Shown in pieces: positions 63,601 to 64,000 of a DNA stretch of 64,000 nucleotides. The notes below the pieces were generated by a model. The model did not search any database. It was not told where the DNA came from and worked only from the letters and a program-made list of their open reading frames with translations. The stretch's first letter is position 1; each line of letters begins with the position of its first letter. Source of the stretch: Pipra filicauda (Eukaryota; Chordata; Aves; Passeriformes; Pipridae). The position numbers were made by a program, and so were the translations under genes. Where the stretch lies: assembly GCF_003945595.2 (NCBI RefSeq), contig NW_024104617.1:136095-200094 (forward strand), in the 5' to 3' direction.

Positions 63601-64000
63601 CTTTGAATAATGAGAATAAAAAAAGTAAATCTTGTGGAAAATTGGTAATTAATTCTATGCCATTTTTAAGTCAACTTGGTGATGAAATACACCAGGATCA
63701 TGAAACTGCTCATAAATATTCTTCACAGTCTCTTTTGCCACTTATCAAATATTTCTCAGAATTTAGAGCTAAATTTCTTTCAGTTTTGACTAACTCTTTT
63801 GATAGATGGACATAAACCAAACACAGTGTTATTCACACTGCTTCCTTCTACTTGGTCTTCGTGTTCCATGTTGGGTGCTTTCATTGCTATTGCACTATGA
63901 AAGCACTGATTTTCCATCTATTTCACCCAGCAATAACTAGTAGCAATGTTTTCTTTAAGGTTTCTTTTTGTTTTAAAGTGATTTGTCACTAGAGGAATGT

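Larger units (their letters stand above)
55771..64000. other. AT-rich unique DNA, no gene seen
   Basis: It includes an AT dinucleotide tract (about 56550-56570), a purine- and T-rich tandem at 56075-56132, an A/T repeat at about 57609-57655, and a CA/TA-rich stretch at about 61680-61810. The longest opening (plus, 62149-62613, 154 codons) is rich in Ser, Leu and Pro and has no recognised domain. A CR1-like phrase near 61570 is too short to call. Confidence 0.5.

Overview
The window looks like gene-poor, AT-rich DNA from a bird nuclear genome, probably Neoaves. The evidence is the repeat content: CR1 LINE copies with the octamer-type tail (a young one at 22083-23150, a 3' end at 55565-55770 and several very old fragments), and three solo LTRs that I recognise from memory as avian ERVL-type families (7390-8340, 13177-13768, 35469-35975). 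There are no bacterial operons, ribosome binding sites, CRISPR arrays or phage genes. No open frame outside repeats is longer than about 155 codons, and I recognise none of them as a known protein domain.

Layout. 1-7.4 kb: AT-rich unique DNA with a CR1 tail remnant (about 1205-1345), homopolymer tracts and a 33-bp tandem duplication (6800-6865). 7.4-8.34 kb: minus-oriented solo LTR, locally GC-rich. 8.34-13.2 kb: unique. 13.18-13.77 kb: second LTR, minus. 13.8-22.1 kb: unique. 22.08-24.61 kb: two CR1 copies in the same orientation and of very different age, about 400 bp apart. 24.6-31.0 kb: unique, ending in an unidentified lysine-rich frame (30367-30600, minus). 31.0-31.4 kb: the only CpG island, with a TATA box and a candidate four-codon first coding exon on the minus strand. 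31.4-38.8 kb: unique apart from a plus-oriented LTR at 35.47 kb. 38.8-64 kb: mostly unique, with old LINE pieces (38.80, 50.45-51.11, possibly 52.45-52.62 kb), an unclassified CpG-bearing patch (46.89-47.25 kb), the CR1 3' end at 55.57 kb and short tandem repeats.

How the parts work together: only the CpG island looks like functional gene architecture. A minus-strand transcript would start near 31365-31370, place ATG at 31178 and splice out at 31167/31166. If so, the DNA below 31 kb is its first intron or introns and the DNA above is upstream flank. I could not find a convincing second exon, so the gene is not named. A plus-strand or bidirectional transcript is also possible. The rest is best read as intron or intergenic DNA with decayed retroelements. 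I found no evidence for a new defence, mobile or biosynthetic system.
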